From assembly GCA_017477805.1 (NCBI GenBank), contig JAFUUM010000066.1, positions 1 through 8,222 on the forward strand: a stretch of DNA of 8,222 nt, written 5' to 3'. The translations under genes were made by a program, and so were the position numbers. Under the pieces are notes generated by a model, which was not told where the DNA came from, ran no database searches, and saw only the letters and a program-made list of their open reading frames with translations. This DNA is from Lachnospiraceae bacterium. Its GTDB lineage: Bacteria; Bacillota; Clostridia; Lachnospirales; Lachnospiraceae. Shown here piece after piece: positions 6,285-8,222 of this stretch. Numbering within the stretch: position 1 is the stretch's first letter; each line of letters starts with the position of its first letter.

Positions 6285-7172
6285 TCAGCCTTTGTCCAAC
6301 GTATCGTGAGAACTTGCAACCAGTGCCCTGATCTGCTGTTTCGTTTCATCGGGAAGTTCTTCCGTTTCCTGTTTTTCCCGAAGAAGGGTCTCCGCATCGT
6401 GTTCCGTCAGTTTCGCAAGTTCTTCGTCCCTTGCGGGATCTTTTTGCAAAAAGATCAGATACTCGATATTGCCCTTGGGTCCCTTGATGGGGGAATGATC
6501 CAGTCCCAGTACGGAAAAGCCCGTGATGCCTGCAAACCGCACCACTTTATCGATGACTTCCTCGTGGACCTTCGGATCTCTGACAACGCCGTTTTTCCCA
6601 ACCTTTTCCTTGCCGGCTTCAAACTGGGGCTTGATCAGGCACACCATCTGACCTTCCGGCTTTAACAGCGCTCTTGCGGGAAGCAGGATCTTGGTCAGAG
6701 AGATAAAGGAAACGTCGCAGGAGGCAAAATCAATGGGATCCGCCACCTCATTCCGGGTCAGATACCGGAAATTGGTATTTTCCATGCAGACCACTCTCTC
6801 GTCCACCCGAAGCTTCCAATCCAGCTGCTTATCGCCTACATCAATGGCATAGACCTTCTCCGCGCCGTTTTGGAGCATGCAGTCGGTAAAGCCTCCGGTG
6901 GAGGATCCGATATCCATGCAGATCTTGTGATCCAGGCTTAAGGGAAATACCTCCATGGCCTTCTCTAACTTATAGCCGCCGCGGCTTACATATTTTTGTT
7001 CGGTATTACGCACCTCAATGGTACGGATCTTGTCGGGATCAAAAGTATCTCCCGCCTTGTCCTCCCTGACACCGTTGATAAAAACATCTCCGGCCAGGAT
7101 ATGGGCTTTCGCCTTTTCTCTGGAGGGTACGTATCCCTGCTCTACCAGCAGGACATCAAGTCTAGTCTTCAC
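6285..7172 (-). CDS. tlyA: TlyA family S4-domain/FtsJ-like rRNA 2'-O-methyltransferase
   Basis: TlyA proteins (YqxC in B. subtilis) are predicted SAM-dependent RNA methyltransferases; the mycobacterial member 2'-O-methylates cytidines in 16S and 23S rRNA. Whether this one modifies both sites is not known from sequence. Residues 1-60 form an S4 RNA-binding domain (RLDVLLVEQG, SREKAKAHI, VFINGVRE). VSRGGYKLEKA (62-72) leads into the Rossmann-like methyltransferase, with SAM motif DIGSSTGGFTD at 87-97, an acidic DVSFIS at 153-158 and KPQFEAG at 181-187, consistent with the FtsJ-type K-D-K catalytic set. A charged tail of about 50 residues follows NIEYLIFLQK; 295 aa is slightly longer than B. subtilis YqxC. 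The start is a GTG at 7172, chosen because MKTRLDVLLV matches the family N-terminus. It lies inside the end of dxs, has no strong Shine-Dalgarno, and is probably translated by coupling. Confidence 0.93.
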   Translation of the reverse strand: MKTRLDVLLVEQGYVPSREKAKAHILAGDVFINGVREDKAGDTFDPDKIRTIEVRNTEQKYVSRGGYKLEKAMEVFPLSLDHKICMDIGSSTGGFTDCMLQNGAEKVYAIDVGDKQLDWKLRVDERVVCMENTNFRYLTRNEVADPIDFASCDVSFISLTKILLPARALLKPEGQMVCLIKPQFEAGKEKVGKNGVVRDPKVHEEVIDKVVRFAGITGFSVLGLDHSPIKGPKGNIEYLIFLQKDPARDEELAKLTEHDAETLLREKQETEELPDETKQQIRALVASSHDTLDKG

Positions 7173-8222
7173 TGATCTTACTCATTATCCTCTCTGCGAT
7201 ACTTTCGGGATCCAGTCCCAAATGCTGCTTCAAAAGATCCACGCTGCCGTGTTCCACATAGGCATCGGGAAGGGCCACCTGCAACAGATTCTTTCCGGGC
7301 GCAACCTCATCCAGTACCCGTCTGACGCTGTCTCCGAAGCCGCCCTGCATGACGTTTTCTTCCATGGTCACAAGGAGTTCATGGCTTCTTGCGATCTCGG
7401 TGATGCAATCACTATCCACGGGCTTCACAAATCTTGCATTCACAAGAGAACAGGGGATCCCCTTTTCTTTCAGGATCTCTCTGACTGCTTCCGCCGTCTT
7501 TACCATACTGCCCACGGCATAGAGGCAGACCTCCTCTTCCCGGAAGATCCATTCGCTGCGGCCGAGGCTGATCTCCTGACGATAGTCCTCCAGGCCGTCA
7601 TAGGCCTGACCGCGGGGATACCGGATTGCCACGGGGGTGCCCAGTTTCAGGGCAAATTTCATCATATCCGACAGTTCCCATTTGTTCTTGGGTGCCATCA
7701 CCGTCATATTGGGAATACTTGATAAATAGGACAGGTCGAAAATACCCTGGTGAGTCTCACCGTCGCTTCCAACAAGACCTGCCCGGTCGATGGCAAAGAT
7801 CACCGGAAGATTTTGCAGGCACACATCGTGAAGGATCTGATCGTAACCTCTTTGCAGGAAAGAGGAGTAAACAGCCACCACGGGACGAAGACCGCCTACC
7901 GCAAGGCCTGCCGCAAAGGTCACCGCATGCTGTTCCGCAATACCCACGTCGTAAAACCGGTCGGGATAGATATTCCGGAAACGCTTTAAGCCAACACCAT
8001 CGGGCATGGCTGCCGTGATGGCCACAACCCGTTCATCTCTCTGAGCCATCTTGATCATAACGGTGGAGAAGATGTCGGTGTAATTTGCTTTTGTTCTGGG
8101 CTTTTTCGGAAGTCCGGTCTCGATATCAAAGGGCTCAGCGCCATGGAACCGCGCCGGATGGCGCTCTGCGGGCTCATAGCCTTTTCCCTTATGGGTCAGC
8201 ACATGAAGAAGTACCGCGCCTT
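7162..8222 (-). CDS. dxs: 1-deoxy-D-xylulose-5-phosphate synthase, partial (5' end outside window)
   Basis: Dxs is the thiamine-diphosphate enzyme that condenses pyruvate with glyceraldehyde 3-phosphate to 1-deoxy-D-xylulose 5-phosphate, the cytoplasmic first step of the MEP isoprenoid pathway and a precursor for thiamine and pyridoxal. The reading frame stays open to the right edge: codons before the GTG at 8202 read GAVLLH, joining VLTHKGKGYEPAE, the family's usual run into the second domain. That GTG is therefore an internal valine, not a start. About 350 residues are visible of the usual ~620; the N-terminal ThDP-binding third is missing. Visible landmarks are the catalytic Glu in GIAEQHAVT (about 7915-7940), FLQRGYDQ, GSDGETHQG and the RYPRG arginine, all substrate- or cofactor-contacting positions in E. 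coli Dxs, then the transketolase C-terminal domain ending LPDAYVEHGS. The stop overlaps the start of tlyA by 11 nt. Function is very secure. Confidence 0.97.
   Translation of the reverse strand, partial: GAVLLHVLTHKGKGYEPAERHPARFHGAEPFDIETGLPKKPRTKANYTDIFSTVMIKMAQRDERVVAITAAMPDGVGLKRFRNIYPDRFYDVGIAEQHAVTFAAGLAVGGLRPVVAVYSSFLQRGYDQILHDVCLQNLPVIFAIDRAGLVGSDGETHQGIFDLSYLSSIPNMTVMAPKNKWELSDMMKFALKLGTPVAIRYPRGQAYDGLEDYRQEISLGRSEWIFREEEVCLYAVGSMVKTAEAVREILKEKGIPCSLVNARFVKPVDSDCITEIARSHELLVTMEENVMQGGFGDSVRRVLDEVAPGKNLLQVALPDAYVEHGSVDLLKQHLGLDPESIAERIMSKISED

Noticed and set aside
7018..7722. A 234-codon plus-strand frame opposite tlyA and dxs
   Set aside because: It lies antisense to conserved coding sequence across two genes, shows no recognisable motifs and has no credible ribosome-binding context.
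8200..8202. GTG at 8202 as the dxs start codon
   Set aside because: The frame stays open upstream to the window edge and encodes GAVLLH, matching the internal Dxs sequence before the KGKGYEPAE motif, so the gene is cut by the window rather than truncated.

Overview
The window is a stretch of chromosomal core genome from a Gram-positive anaerobe of the class Clostridia. Lachnospiraceae is my best guess, from protein style (GlgA and the SpoVB/YtgP-like flippase) and gene order; I could not run a database comparison. Base composition is close to 50 % GC by eye. All seven complete or nearly complete genes, plus a probable fragment of an eighth, lie on the minus strand, so transcription runs from high to low coordinates. 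I saw no mobile element, CRISPR array, tRNA, rRNA or clear terminator.

In transcription order the genes are: dxs (5' end cut off by the right window edge), tlyA, nadK, argR, recN, glgA, a 14-TM-type MOP-superfamily flippase of the SpoVB/YtgP (MurJ-like) group, and the first codons of an unidentified gene at the left edge. Gaps are an 11-nt overlap, then 2, 38, 86, 9, 24 and about 20 nt, so most or all of it could be one long operon. No stretch over 100 nt lacks a gene.

The first part, dxs-tlyA-nadK-argR-recN, is the classic Firmicutes cluster of isoprenoid precursor synthesis, rRNA methylation, NADP supply, arginine regulation and DNA repair. In Bacillus subtilis and many Clostridia it is followed by spoIVB and spo0A. 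Here glgA (glycogen synthesis) and a lipid-linked-glycan flippase come straight after recN instead, a local rearrangement that fits either a non-sporulating lineage or relocation of the sporulation pair.

The genes do not form one pathway. They are housekeeping genes sharing transcription, with translational coupling likely at dxs/tlyA, tlyA/nadK and recN/glgA. The most interesting non-coding spot is the 38-nt nadK-argR gap. It holds an extended -10 promoter motif placed so that transcription would begin at or next to the argR ATG, and argR has no Shine-Dalgarno sequence, so a leaderless argR transcript is plausible. I found no convincing evidence for a new multi-gene system in this window.
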